A stretch of DNA of 64,000 bases from Mantis religiosa (GCA_030765055.1 CM060950.1:461710339-461774338), one strand, 5' to 3'. Positions 22,040 through 33,467 are shown, numbered from the stretch's first letter. Program-made: numbers and translations. Notes: generated from the sequence alone by a model not told the origin.

Positions 22040-23260
22040 ATGTACAACCGTGCACATCTTTTAACCAAACTTAAATTTTATGGTTTGGGTGACACGTCAC
22101 TCAAGCTTTTTCAATCGTACTTAACGAATCGACAACAAATTATCTGTATTGGAGGTGAGTGATCTAGAATAACTGAACTGAAATGGAGGGTTCCCCAGGG
22201 TTCCATTCTCGGGCCTTTATTATGTGCATTGATGATTAATGATTTGCCTTCCTTTGTAAATACACACACAATAATATGCAGACGACACCACTTTTCTCAG
22301 TAACGGCTCTGACCTTAAAAACCTTTATACTATAGTAGAATATACTCTGCTGCATGCAGATCTCTTGTTTAGAGCTAATGGTTTCTTGTTGAATGAAAAT
22401 AAAACACAGCAACTTTGGTTAAGTTTAAAAGAAATACCAGAATCAAATGCTACAAATGAAGTAAGAATTCTGGGTGTAGTGGTGGATAGTAAACTGTCAT
22501 GGGAGCCTCATATTAACTACATTACTGCCAAGCTTTCATGAGAAATATATCTTATAAGAAACTTAAAAAATTCTGTACCCGACACATATATCAGATCAGT
22601 GTATTAATACTTTCACAGTGTCACTGCATACGGTATCTTACTATAGGGTAACAGTAGCCATTTCAACAAAATCCTCTTAATGCAGAAAAAAATTGTTGCG
22701 TATAATAACACATTCAGACAAATTAGCAATCATTTTTAAGAGAAGGTTGCTATTATTCAGTGGAAGAATACTTAAAACATGATCAACATATCAATGCTTC
22801 CTAAAATGATGTTTTTGAATAAATACCTGTGTACATTCGGAGGTGATACTTGTAATATTCAGAAAAGCTGTAAAAAATATCCTACTAAAAGTAATGTCAC
22901 AGACAACAGATGAGTTTCTAAGAAGTAAAATTAAATAATAAAGTAAATATTGATTTTTTTTTGTGGTAAAAATTATGTCTCTTACAGCCTAGTTCTTAAA
23001 AATGTAATACATTAAACTATTATGTGACCTAAGTTGCCTTATTCTTAATTACTATTTGTATTATTATTCTGTTAATTACTACTGCATTACTTTAATCACT
23101 ATTGTATTATTTAACTACTATTGTATTATTTAATTACTATTGTATTATTCATAATTGTATTACTCATAAGAAATGTATTATTCTTATGGGTACAAATTTG
23201 ACGAAGCCATGAATATTGTATATTCCTAAGGTGAATAAAACTATCTATCTATCTGTAAGC
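22040..23260 (+). pseudogene. jockey-like LINE, RT to 3' end
   Basis: Plus strand in shifting frames: LTKLKFYGLGDTSLKLFQSY (22055), WRVPQGSILGPLLCALMIND (about 22185), YADDTTFLS (about 22275, catalytic DD), FLLNENKTQQLWLS (22385) and ILGVVVDSKLSWEPHINYI (22465). After about 22550 stops accumulate. The 3' end carries a GAATAAAAC stretch followed by a (CTAT)n-type short repeat at 23240-23260. No endonuclease part: a 5'-truncated insertion. Confidence 0.8.
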
Positions 23261-23284
23261 CTCTCTTTGTTAGATTAGGAGTAA

Positions 23285-23785
23285 TGACCGGAAAGTAATC
23301 GTTCTTTCACAAGAGCCGTGTGTAGGCTAAATTATGGAAAGATAGAGTCAGATTGAAAAATTTAATGTCATAGTCAGGATTTGAACCACGGATCTTCTGG
23401 TCTCCGTCCAGCCGCTCTAAACCATTGAGCTACTGTGGCCAAAGTGCCGACATGAAATTAAATTCTCCAATTGGCTCATGTTTTTCCTGGTAAACCACTA
23501 GGAGTTCTCATAAACACATGAGACAATTGCCTTAATGGCGACTTACTATGGTGTAAGTACTTTAGAGCCCGGGCTTTATAGTTCTGACCACTATTAGGTC
23601 AATTAATGGAAATTAATTGTTCTTTCATACTGGCCATGTGTAGGATAAATTATGGAAAGATAGCGTCAGACTGACAAATTCAATACCATAGCCGGGATTT
23701 GAACCACGGATCTTGTGGTCTCTGTCTCCGTGTCATGTCGGCATGTTGGCCATAGTAGCTCAATGGTTTAGAGCGGCTGGATTTA
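23285..23785. mobile_element. SINE inverted composite (diverged)
   Basis: One full minus-strand unit (about 23290-23600), a partial minus unit (about 23600-23732), then a short plus-strand head (about 23735-23781) with GCCATAGTAGCTCAATGG (A box). Same architecture as the composite at 20985-21569, with the turn near the anticodon-arm region. A clear TSD was not identified. Confidence 0.7.
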
Positions 23786-24039
23786 GATTTAGATGGTTCC
23801 TAAGACTCAAAAGCCATGGAGTTAGTGTCTATGGGCTCAAGGAAATTTAGCAACATCATAAAGGGTTTTAATTTGATATGTAACTCTAGATATATATATA
23901 GGATAAATATTAATAAATTGTAAATACATAAGAATTTGTATTTATAATTAAGTTTAATAAATCCATATCCACTGAGAGTCGTAATTTGTGTGGAGCCGCT
24001 TGTCCGTGTGTAAATAGGAGCCTTTGCCCTTATGGCATT

Positions 24040-24080
24040 TATCATCATCATTATCATCATCATCATCATCATCATCATTA
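24040..24080. repeat. (CAT)n microsatellite
   Basis: An uninterrupted to slightly imperfect run of ATC/CAT triplets. It produces poly-methionine and poly-histidine frames that are artefacts. Confidence 0.95.
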
Positions 24081-24084
24081 TTTC

Positions 24085-24890
24085 TCTTATAGCTACAGTG
24101 AAGTCTGTAATGAAATTACATCAGTAAAGTGCATCAACATAAAGTACTTACAAAAATCTCTTTGGTATAACGTTTGTACAAGCAGTAGTGACAACACTTC
24201 ACATTTAGTCCTGTAATTATATTTTAACAATATACATTAATAACAATAGTTCTTCAAATAAGTTCACATTGAATGTTACTTAAGTATAGATTTTACACAC
24301 GATGTACAATACCTGGTACAACAAATTGGTAAACTTTCGGTTATGACAACATAAGTGTTCCTGCTAATTGAAGAGTGTTTTTCCAAAACTAGATAGATGC
24401 ACAAAATGTGTTTCTGAGAAAAAAACTTTCTATTTATTGGCAATACTAATTGGTTAGCACAGCAACTATATTAATCACTCAATTCTCCTCCCTGAAACTG
24501 TCTCATTGAATGTGAAAAGAAACAAATACGTTATTTAACTAGTGCAAATTTCAGGTTTGAAAATGCAAAGTTTTTTTCAAAATCTGATAGATGCTGATTA
24601 ACTTACCTATATGAGTGAGAAATTAACTTTTGAAGTTTAGTTATTTTTGTCGTTTATTGTTTTTGTTACTTTTTATTTATGTATCTATTATTTTTTATTT
24701 ATTTTCATTTTTCCATAATACATAATGTATTATACAACCAACATGTTAATGTTTATAAGGATTATTTGATTAGGTATAAACGTAGAAGCTATGTACTTCT
24801 ACATTCACATATTTTGCTTTATTTATATAACAAACATAATGAAGAGAAAGAAATTTGAAACAATATTAATAACTAAGCTTTAATCTTTAT
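24085..24890. other. AT-rich spacer, no gene seen
   Basis: No long frame or repeat landmark recognised. Very AT-rich around 24640-24740. Confidence 0.5.
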
Positions 24891-24899
24891 TAGTATCAT

Positions 24900-25560
24900 C
24901 TAGTAAATCTTCATAAAATTCTTTTGCAGTTTCTGGAATTTCAAAATATTAAGCTAGATTTTGAGCATGCCCTTTCTTTTCTTTCTTCTCTCTATCAGGA
25001 GGCATAGAACTGTGCCCAAGTTTTAGGTAGATATGTGAAATGCGGAATGATTTTTTTACTCTTCTCCAAGAAAGCAATAAGCATGAATATCATCACACCA
25101 TTCTTGTTTTGACTAGAGCAAGGGTCTGACAAGAAACGAATGGTAGAAGGAGTGTTGCTAGGTATCTTTTCTTCCAATTCCAACAAGAAATGGTGCAAAG
25201 CTGAAGCAACCTGTTTGCAGCCTTTAGCAGATTCACTTTCCAACCATGTACACAAGGAAATGTCGTCTTTGTTATGGGTTTTAGATGGGAGCATTATGTA
25301 TAGATTATTGCAGTCACACATCCCTTGCATAGAATTGCTAACTTAAGGTTAAGGCAGTGTTTTTTTCTGCTGCATATCAAAGCAAATAGTGATTGCCTCG
25401 GCGTTTTCCTGTTTCAATATCAGATGAAACCACTTTGAATGCAACTTGTGCAGTCTGTAGATGGTTCTTAGTTCATTTTTCTTTTCCATTTCTGCCTGTC
25501 TCTTAATCTTCATCAGTCCCACTTTGCATTTGGAGCATGTGTCAGTGTGTTGTGTACCGA
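24900..25560 (-). pseudogene. Transposase-like pseudogene (DPCSSQNKN type)
   Basis: The minus strand reads in one frame from about 25560 to 24995 with two stops near 25345: a C-rich start (HTDTCSKCKVGL), a TICFDMQQKKTLP block, CNNLYIML, a TWLESESAKGCKQV block and LSDPCSSQNKNGVMIFMLIAF. After a frameshift, a GHSSMPPDRE block and a terminal FYEDLLDD follow (about 24895-25010). The order DTC..C, D-Q..LP, SD.C..QNKN and H.FMP.DR is familiar from uncharacterised transposase-like proteins repeated in arthropod genomes. Catalytic chemistry is not established by sequence reading alone. Confidence 0.6.
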
Positions 25561-25592
25561 ATGAAAAATTGAAGAATTGGTAATATATGTAT

Positions 25593-25724
25593 AAAGATTA
25601 AAATTGAGTCATACCTTTTAAAGCTTGTAACTTCACTCATGTCAAGTTTTAAAAGGTACTCTTTATACATGAAATTAGCTTCACTGTTAACAACGCTTTC
25701 ATCTATAACTATTCAAAATGTAAG
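25593..25724. mobile_element. Micro PLE insertion (subfamily D): hairpin plus tail
   Basis: The ends match PLE D at 59.4-61.1 kb: the start GATTAAAATTGAGTCATACC and the tail TACATGAAATTAGCTTCACT. Between them only a hairpin remains: ACCTTTTAAAGCTTG (25613-25627) pairs with CAAGTTTTAAAAGGT (25643-25657), 14 of 15, with a 15-nt loop. No coding sequence. Candidate TSD ATATGTAT at 25585-25592 and 25725-25732 (short, in AT-rich DNA, so weaker than the others). Confidence 0.7.
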
Positions 25725-25732
25725 ATATGTAT

Positions 25733-27410
25733 TTATATTTTGACAATAAGCAGACAGGTAGATTTCTTAATCTCTTTTCTTTGCAAAAGTTCTTCCGCAT
25801 TTTGCAGATATTCAGTTATGGAGAACAAAGCTTTTAGAAGTGAATGAAAGACAAGCGCACAAACTGAGTTAGCAGTTATTGCCAAAACTTGCAGAAATGA
25901 TTGAAAATTCCAAGAATCGCAATAGTGAGATGGCAGTCAATGCCAACATGTGTTTCATAGAATTGAGGTTGCTGCATGCTAGATCATAAATCATAAAATT
26001 TTATCTATTGACTTTTGCATTAACTGAGCCAAGTGCATCTATCGAGTTTTGAAAAAAACTGCTGATATTCCCGATCTTCTACACAGGACATGAATCGAAT
26101 TTTGCTAAATCTGTTTTCACAGAATAATGCAGAAAGCAAAAATTATGCCGAAGTTATATATAACTCCATTTCTTAAAATTTTGCATCTCTCGAGTTTTCA
26201 AAAAAAAAAAAAAAAAAAAAAAAAAAACGCTCCTGAATTCTCTAATAGTTCCACAAAATTAGGTGATGGTTATATATTAGATTTTTAATACAACAAATGC
26301 TAATCTATTTAATTCTGTTCTTTTTCAGATAATGTGCCATCTGTTAAAATAAGAGTATTAAGTGACGAGTGGGTTCAGATCTGGAAACTGAACTGTGTCA
26401 GAAAGAGGGATACTTCGATGTATTTCAACTGATGTCCAAAATACTCTGTGAAGGAGCTTTTAATTTTGTTCCAACAGCACACGGGCCCTGTATGGAAAAG
26501 AAATGTCGAAAGTATATGCAAAAACCTCTCGCTACTATATTTGAAAATGATATGGAAGCTCTTCTTGAATGTGACCTTATGGAAAAACTGGAAAAATGTA
26601 CCTTAATACGTAGTGAGAGTACATGACCAGTTATATCTCAGATACTTTAATAAAATTTGTATTCCATACATTAATCTATTCTTAATTAATTTCTTTTGCA
26701 AAGCTTATAATTTTACTATCTTTCATTTCTTATGTATATTGTTTATCATGGCACTCAGGTTATCTTTTTACACATTATCAGCTTATTACATTCAGGTGGC
26801 TCTGGTAAAAGCTGAACATCAGAGTAACTAGTTGATAGCACACACTTGTAACATGAGAGTTAGTGGTTTCTAACAGTACATCACAAAATCAATGCCACTG
26901 AAATTTCAACCTCAAAAGTAAAATAAGGATTTTAGTTTTCTATTGGATCAATATCATAGGTAGAAATGAAGAATCGGAATACTACTGCCTTAACTATGTT
27001 TGTATTGCACATTAGTATGTAATGTGTTCTTTTCCCAGAGACTTCCTATTATCACAAAAAAATTTAGTTTTCAGTCTGTGAGTCACTGAAGGGAAAAATG
27101 AATTTCCTAAATCAGTGTTTATCTGTAAGACTGGCAGATTAAGTATTTGCCCAATAGCACTTATTGTTACAATTATGGTATTGCTAACTTTCCATTAAGC
27201 ATGTGTGCATATTTTTTAAAAATTTGTTTAACTTTTTGTACCATGTTATGTATTTTACAGTTGTGCTAATAAAATATAAAACAATTTCGAAGAATTATAG
27301 AACTTTTTCTGAGGATACAACTCAGTAAATTCATTTCAAAGTCTGAAGGAAAAAATTAACAATGATTTATATAAGAAAATATAATGACATTACAATATTA
27401 TACATGGGCT
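25733..27410. other. Spacer with poly(A) run and one orphan frame
   Basis: A run of about 27 A occurs at 26201-26227, possibly the tail of an unrecognised retroposed sequence. A plus-strand frame 26369-26626 (85 codons) is fairly polar and starts after TTTTCAG (a plausible splice acceptor near 26328). It has no domain I recognise. Everything else is AT-rich without features. Confidence 0.35.
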
Positions 27411-27412
27411 GT

Positions 27413-27622
27413 TCAATAAAGAAAGATAACAATTTTTTTTGGACAACATACCTTTACTCATCCTGATAATTTTGATGCTGCTTCTCAAAATAGTCTCCCC
27501 TGAATGCGATGCACTTGTCCCAGCGTTACTGCAAGACTTCAAAGACATGCTGGAAAATTTTTTTGAGAGATTCTTCAAAATCACTACCGCAGCCTTCACC
27601 ACTGCTTCTGATGATGGATAAT
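27413..27622 (-). mobile_element. mariner (CGAGGGCTGTTCA family), terminal fragment
   Basis: Starts after TA with CATGGGCTGTTCAATAAAGA, the family's terminal repeat with two changes, and encodes on the minus strand the transposase C-terminus (HYPSSEAVVKAAVVILKNLS). The element stops abruptly where the 133-bp satellite starts. Confidence 0.85.
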
Positions 27623-28925
27623 GCAAGGGAAGCTCCAAATAATAATTCTCCTTAAAATAAGGGAGAATAATGACTCAAAGAATTGTACAGTCACATGTAG
27701 GTCCAGTAGCGAGGCCATGAATTTAAAAATGAGGGAACCTCCAAAAAATAATTCTCATTAAAATAAGTGAGAGCAATGCCTCAGAGAACAAAGGCTACCC
27801 ATCAGTACTCTTTCTACTGTACCGTCACACGTAGGTCGAGTTGCGAGGCATGACTTTCAAAATGAGGGAAACTCCAAATAATAATTCTCATTAAAATAAT
27901 TGAGATCAATGCCTCAGAGAGCTAACGCTACCCTTCAGTACTCTTTCTATTGTACCATCACATGTAGGTCCAGTTGCAAGGCATTACTTTCAAAGCGAAG
28001 AAAGCTCCAAGTAACAGTTTTCAGTACAATAAGAGAGAATAATGACTCATAGAACTAAGGCTATTCTTCAGTACTGTTTCTATTGTACAGTCACTCGTAG
28101 GTCCAATAACCAGGCATGACTTTCAACGCGGATGAAGATCCAAATAATTTTAATATGACTCAAACAACTAGGCTACTCTTCAGTACTCTTCCTACTGTGC
28201 AGTCACAGGTAGGTCCAGTGGCGAGGCAGGACTTTCAAAGTGAGGGAATCTCCAAATAATAATTTTCATTAATACAAGAGAGAATAACGACTCAAACAAC
28301 TGGGCTACTCCTCGGTACTCTTTCTATTGTACAGTCATATGTAGGTCCAGTAGTGAGGCATGACTTTCAAAGTAAGGGAAGCTCCATATAATAATTTTCA
28401 TTACAATAAGGGAAAAGAATGATTCAAAGAACCAGGGCTAATCTTTAGTACTCTTTCTGTTGTACTGCCACACTTAGGTCCAGTGGCGAGGCATGACATT
28501 CAAAGCAAGGTAAGGTCCAAATAATAACTTTCATTAAAATAAGCCAGAATAGTGACTGTAAGAACTAGAGCCACTCTTCAGTACTCGTTCCATTGTACAG
28601 TCAGTCGTAGGTCCAGTAACGAGGCATGCCTCTCAAAGCCAGGGAAGCCCCAAATAAAACTAAATAAGAGAGAATAATGACTCAGAGAACTTGGGTTACT
28701 GTTCCATACTCTTTTTATTGCACAGTCACAGGTAGGTCCAGTGGCGATGAATGACCTTCAAAGTGAGGGAAGCTTCAAATAATAATTTTCATTAAAATAA
28801 GAGAGAATAATGATTCAAGGAATTAGGGTTACTCTTTGGCACTCTTTCTACTGCATAGTCACACGTAGAACAAGAAGAGAGGCATGACTTTCAAAGTGAA
28901 GGAAGTTCCAAATAATATGAGCTTG
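27622..28925. repeat. ~133-bp tandem array, about 10 copies
   Basis: The landmark GTAGGTCCAGT and its variants occur at 27698, 27831, 27964, 28098, 28209, 28341, 28474, 28607, 28732 and about 28864, giving steps of 133, 133, 134, 111, 132, 133, 133, 125 and 132. Each unit also has GCATGACTTTCAAA, AAGCTCCAAATAATAATT and CAGTACTCTTTCTA. It lies exactly between two mariners of the same family in opposite orientation. Confidence 0.93.
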
Positions 28926-28973
28926 TACTCCAGAAGCTGTTATTTTTCTGTTTTCTTTACATACGAGGGCTGA

Positions 28974-30276
28974 TCAATAAAGAATGATAATAATTTTTTT
29001 ACGGTCATAATTTTTCACATTAAAATTCAATTCAGTATTATTATATTTGGTCAGCTTAATGTGAAACAAACACTCCATAGTAGTTTCACTGACGGTACTC
29101 CTGGTTCCTGCCTGTGAGAACCAGGCTTGTTCAGACATGTTCAGTTTTGCCTACTGCTGCAATGGAGGTAATACTCAAGGAACAATATGAGGCTTTGAAA
29201 TTCTGCTTTTGTCTCAACAAATCTTCAGTTGAGGCCTATACAATGTTGTAGGAGGACTATGTAGTCTGTTTTTCCCTACAGCACAGCTCGAAGGTGGTTT
29301 AAAATGAATAAAGAGGGGAGACAATCAATTTCAAAGGAAGGTGGACCCGGTGCTCCAGTTACTGCTCTTACAGAATAAAACATCAACACTGCTACTGCCA
29401 TTATGAGAGAGGATTGACGAATGACCTTAAGATCACTTTGTAAAATACTGAACATTGCCACCCATACATTGGTGACAGAAACATTACAAATGAGATGTGT
29501 TTGTGCGCAATGGATTCCAACACTATTGATTCCCAAAGAAAAGGTCATTTGCATGCAGGTTTGCATGCAGTTAAAGTTGGTGTTAGAGGAAGAACCGGAA
29601 TTTCTTTCAAATGTAATCTATGCTGATGAAACTTGGTTACATCATATTGATCCTGAGAGCAAACAGCAAATCTCTGTGTGGAAATCTCCTTCATCACCAA
29701 CTCCCCAAAAAGCAAAAGTTGGTGCCTCTGCAGGGAAAGCTATGGTCATCTCATTCTTTGATATTCATGGAATGGTTTATCAGCATGTTGTACCTGCACA
29801 CACATCAGTAACTGGACAATACCACTGGGATGTCCTGAAAACATTGCAGCCTTATATCAAGCGCAAAAGACCACATTTCTGTGAAGCTGACTGGATGCTG
29901 CACCACGATAATGCAAGACGCATCTTGCCAATGTTGTTGCTGTATATATTGCAAAAATCAACATGAAGTGTATCCCTCACCCTTCCTATAGCCAGAATTA
30001 GCTCCATGTGACTTTTTTCTATTCTCCTACTTGAAGAAACGACTTCGTGGGAGGCATTATCCATCATCAGATGCAATGGTTAAGGCTACAGAGGCGATTT
30101 TAAAGGATCTCTCAAAAAATGGTTTCCAGCATGTCTTTGAAGACAGGCAGAAATGCTGGGAGAAGTGCATTGCATTCAGGGGAGACTATTTTGAGAAGGA
30201 CCATCAAAATTATGAGGATGAGTAAAGGTACATTATCAAAAAAATATTATGATCATTGTTTATTGAACAGCCATTG
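28974..30276 (+). mobile_element. mariner (CGAGGGCTGTTCA family), full length, inactive
   Basis: 1.3 kb with terminal inverted repeats (left CGAGGGCTGATCAATAAAGA; right complement CAATGGCTGTTCAATAAACA) and flanking TA. The transposase begins at ATG 29163 with a helix-turn-helix region, but a frameshift near 29275 and stops near 29378 and 29417 break it. Frame 29421-29966 contains VIYADETWLHHIDPES (first D), FFDIHGMVYQHVV and DWMLHHDNARR (second D). The third-D block near 29990 is damaged (PSYSQN then a stop instead of PYSPDLAP). C-terminal frame 30031-30225. Confidence 0.9.
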
Positions 30277-30279
30277 TAT

Positions 30280-31035
30280 TACATTATATACCAGTTGCTG
30301 TTCCAGCAGCTTCTGATAACACCAATTCATCAATATGTAATCTAGTAAGATGTAAACCTTGTAGCTATTACATTTTACTGTAACTACATACTTTAATTTA
30401 ACATTACTGTGGTACTAATTGAAGTAAGTAAGGAAAATATAAAACAGAACTTAACAGGAAAAGGAAAGACAGGATTGCAGAATTAAAACCACAATGTGTT
30501 ATAATGTTAATGAGCAGGGAATAAGCTTTTAGTATGAAATGCGTCAAGTTATCAATGCACCGACCATTGGATGAGTGGCGACCTTGACAGCACCACGGAT
30601 GGCAATACACAGCACACCCTGTTTCAAATGTGGGAGCAAGAGGATTCAGGGGTAGCACATAAGTAATAAAGGGCACTTTGATTCACGAGATGGTTTCACC
30701 ATTTGTGCAGAAATTTCCCTGGCAAATTCCTCCACAAACAATGGCAACTGTAATGGTGATTTTGATGTCTTCAATTTCTGGCTTTTGACATACTGTATTG
30801 GCTCTCTTGCTCTTGTGTATCGATATGCAGTGAACAGAATAAATATGACAGATACCCAAATTGAGTATTGGGTAGCGGTGGGCATGTCTGTCTTTCAGAA
30901 CTCATGCTACCTGACCTCTATACTCTGTGTTGTTAGTACCATTCCTCTGTTTACTTACTAAAACCCCTCTCCCTGTTGATGAGATAATATTAAGTATTTA
31001 AATAGAACATTACTCACTCATTAAGAATATACATA
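30280..31035. other. Spacer with a small membrane-protein-like frame
   Basis: Minus-strand frame 30646-30885 (79 codons) starts MPTATQYSIWVSVIFILFTA: a short N-terminus then a hydrophobic span of about 15 residues, followed by a basic, polar segment. A second minus-strand stretch near 30560-30620 follows a pyrimidine-rich tract and AAACAG (possible acceptor) and reads GVLCIAIRGAVKVATHPMV. Together they could be two exons of a small membrane-anchored host gene. The match to any family is too weak to name. Confidence 0.25.
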
Positions 31036-31525
31036 TATATTCTGTGACTTTGCGGGTTCTAAGAATTAAAAGTCCAAGTTGCAGAAATTCAAAATGTTCT
31101 TTATTTCCGTAGAAATAAACTCTGTCCACCAGCAGAATTATGTAACAGACAAATACAATCTTCCAAGGTCTTTGACCACAACAAAGAGCATACTGAACCT
31201 CCACTGCTTACAACTCTTGTTACAATTCCTGTTTACGACTGTCTTTACAACTGTCTTTAGAGCTGTCTCTTGGCAAGTCGTAGCATCCTAATATATACCA
31301 CAACTCATATTACTAGATATTTCTGGAATAAACAAGAAATCAAATGTTCTGTACAACAATCAAGATGCCACTAGAATGTTCCATTTATCTCTTTATTTAT
31401 TTCCACAGACCTTTATCTCTGTGCTATGTTTATCTACTTAGGCAAGCTGTTTATCTTCGACCAGCACCATCTGTCCCTTATCTCTCTGCGGCATGCGATC
31501 GTAAATAATGGGTTTGCGACACTAT
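31036..31525 (-). mobile_element. Candidate solo LTR, copy 2
   Basis: Homologous to 19068-19512. On the minus strand: start TGTCGCAAACCC, a TATATATTAGGATGC promoter-like box, AATAAA near the 3' end (plus-strand TTTATT at about 31102), and the end AACCCGCAAAGTCACA. About 490 bp, slightly longer than copy 1. No coding domain on either side. Confidence 0.6.
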
Positions 31526-31544
31526 ATTTAACACTAAAAAAATT

Positions 31545-31930
31545 CATTGCCATATCTAGGATTTGAACCACGGACCTTCCACTCTATGCAGAGCAACTCT
31601 ATCATGGAGTCACATGATGGTATAACATTAATTCTCCACTGACTTGCATTTTCCCTGTAGACTATGAGGAAATAACATCCCCCCAATAGCAACTTATAAT
31701 TCATAAGTACTTAACTCATGGGCTTTAAGGTTTTATTATAAATGGAAATTACTCTTGCATCCCATATTAAGACAGCCATAATACAATAAAGTATACTAAG
31801 ATACATCCGTGGTTTCAGCCCCGCCGTGGCATTGGATTTTTCAGTTTGACTCTATTTATCCAAAACCTTAGCCTATACATGGCTAGTGTCAAGGAACAAT
31901 TAATTTCCATCAATTAACTTAAATGTATAC
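31545..31930. mobile_element. Diverged SINE fragments, opposite orientations
   Basis: About 31545-31760 is a decayed minus-strand unit (AGGATTTGAACCACGGACC is the complementary B box). About 31800-31925 is a plus-strand 3' part (GGCATTGGATTTTTCAG, CCTTAGCCTATACATGGCTA, TTTCCATCAATTAACTTAA). Confidence 0.6.
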
Positions 31931-32113
31931 TAAGTTGAACATTAAATTAATAAGCAGGCATATTCTTAAGCAGTTGGTTTCAAGTTATCAGCACTTAAAG
32001 CAAATTCACTAGAAAGAATGCAGAAAGTGAAGGGTCACTAAAAGGCAGATAAAAACTGGTACAAAATTGAATCGAGAATATATTGACACATTGCTTCACT
32101 CACACTGTTTATT

Positions 32114-32158
32114 CACAGGACATGTTTCAAGAGCTCTTGCTCCTATCCTCAGCTGATA
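32114..32158 (-). ncRNA. Hammerhead ribozyme-like motif (PLE C, left arm)
   Basis: Minus strand: core CTGAGGA, stem II AGGAGC/GCTCTT with loop AAGA (one wobble), GAAA, 2-bp stem III AC/GT around AT, triplet GTC, stem I CAG/CTG. All invariant core bases are present (position 7 is variable in hammerheads). Confidence 0.7.
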
Positions 32159-33467
32159 CTCGACTAGTGCAAGTTGTAGTGGTTTCTTCTTTCTCCGTAT
32201 TGTCAATAGATGGCGTGATGTACTTGTCAAAGATGTCCGGTGGTGGAGTTTCAAAATTCATGACTCTATGACGATTTTTGTTAATGAAGATTTTTTCCCA
32301 TACGGAAAGGTCTATGGGGTGATTAACGTATTTTATTAGAGATGTTTCCAAATTGATGTCATGTCTAGTATTCAAAAAATGAAAAGCCACTGCTGATTTT
32401 TCTGTTTCACCATTTTTAATGTTTCTCATATGTTCTTTAGTTCTGATGTTAATATTTCTTTTTGTTTTTCCTATATAAATTTTAGGGCAAGTTTCACATT
32501 TGATCTCATAGATTCCTGGTTTTTCTTTGGTAGTGATTGAATTTTTGGGAGGGCCTTTTAACAAATTTCTGATATTAAACCTGTTTTGAGGTGCAAGAAT
32601 TATGTTGTGTTTTGAGAAGATTTTTTGGAATTTGTTATAGGCTGATGGGTGGAAGGTGAATTTTTTAAAAAGTTTTTTCTCTTTTTCTCCTGTAGGTTCT
32701 AGGGTGGTGGTTTCTTTTATTTTCTTAGCTTTGTTGAGTCTGTTAACAGTTTTGTCTATTAAATTTGGGTTGAAACCGTTGGATATAGCTACTTTTTTTA
32801 TGTGTAGGTATTCTTCTTGATAATCTTCTCTGTTTAGTGGAAAGTTGATCATCCGAAAGATTAAACTGTTGAAAATGGCATGTTGGTGTTGTTTTGGGTT
32901 GAAACTGTTGTTCTTAATGTAATTATCTGTGTGTGTCGGTTTCCTGTAGATACCAAAAGTGAGTTTGTTGTTCATTTTTTTGATCTTGATGTCCAAAAAG
33001 GGGAGCACACCATCCTCTTCTGTTTCCAATGTAAATTTTATAGCTGGATTTTGTATATTCAAAAGTTTAAGACCATCTTGTATGAGCTTTTTAGGTACTA
33101 TTGCAAAAATGTCGTCAACATAGCGATACCACACTTTGAAATAATTTGGAAAAGCTTTTGTGATATGTGTTTCAAAAGCACTCATGAATAAATCTGCCAA
33201 GAAGGGAGACAATGGGTTGCCCATAGCTAGGCCTGTTTTTTGTTTATAGATCTGTCCATTAAAGCTGAAAAAATTTTGATTGATACAAATTTCTGTAAGT
33301 TGTGAAAGTTCTTCTATTTCTTCAGGTGTTATTTGTATTGATTCCAGCCATTTTTTGAGAAGTGGAATAAGCTCATTGGTCGGTATACTTGGATATAAAG
33401 AAATGACGTCAAAGGAAACTAAAGCATCTGTAGAGTTGATCTTTGTGTCTTTCAGGAGATTTAACAA
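32127..33467 (-). CDS. PLE reverse transcriptase / GIY-YIG endonuclease, 5'-truncated
   Basis: An uninterrupted 446-codon frame from the first ATG; the frame stays open upstream to about 33590, where the inversion junction removes the N-terminus, so the ATG is only a convenience. RT motifs: SFDVISLYPSI (18-28, catalytic D20), GLAMGNPLSPF (79-89), YVDDIF (116-121). Then the thumb and linker, then GIY-YIG: GIY at 318, CETC at 324, YIG at 331, TKEH near 343, HFLNTRHDIN downstream. The C-terminal EKEET/SAEDRSKSS tail runs into the hammerhead motif. Absence of frameshifts suggests recent activity of this subfamily. Without its N-terminus this copy is probably not autonomous. Confidence 0.92.
   Translation of the reverse strand: MLNLLKDTKINSTDALVSFDVISLYPSIPTNELIPLLKKWLESIQITPEEIEELSQLTEICINQNFFSFNGQIYKQKTGLAMGNPLSPFLADLFMSAFETHITKAFPNYFKVWYRYVDDIFAIVPKKLIQDGLKLLNIQNPAIKFTLETEEDGVLPFLDIKIKKMNNKLTFGIYRKPTHTDNYIKNNSFNPKQHQHAIFNSLIFRMINFPLNREDYQEEYLHIKKVAISNGFNPNLIDKTVNRLNKAKKIKETTTLEPTGEKEKKLFKKFTFHPSAYNKFQKIFSKHNIILAPQNRFNIRNLLKGPPKNSITTKEKPGIYEIKCETCPKIYIGKTKRNINIRTKEHMRNIKNGETEKSAVAFHFLNTRHDINLETSLIKYVNHPIDLSVWEKIFINKNRHRVMNFETPPPDIFDKYITPSIDNTEKEETTTTCTSRVSAEDRSKSS

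Noticed and set aside
23800..24216. Methionine- and histidine-rich small proteins
   Set aside because: They are produced by a (CAT)n microsatellite.
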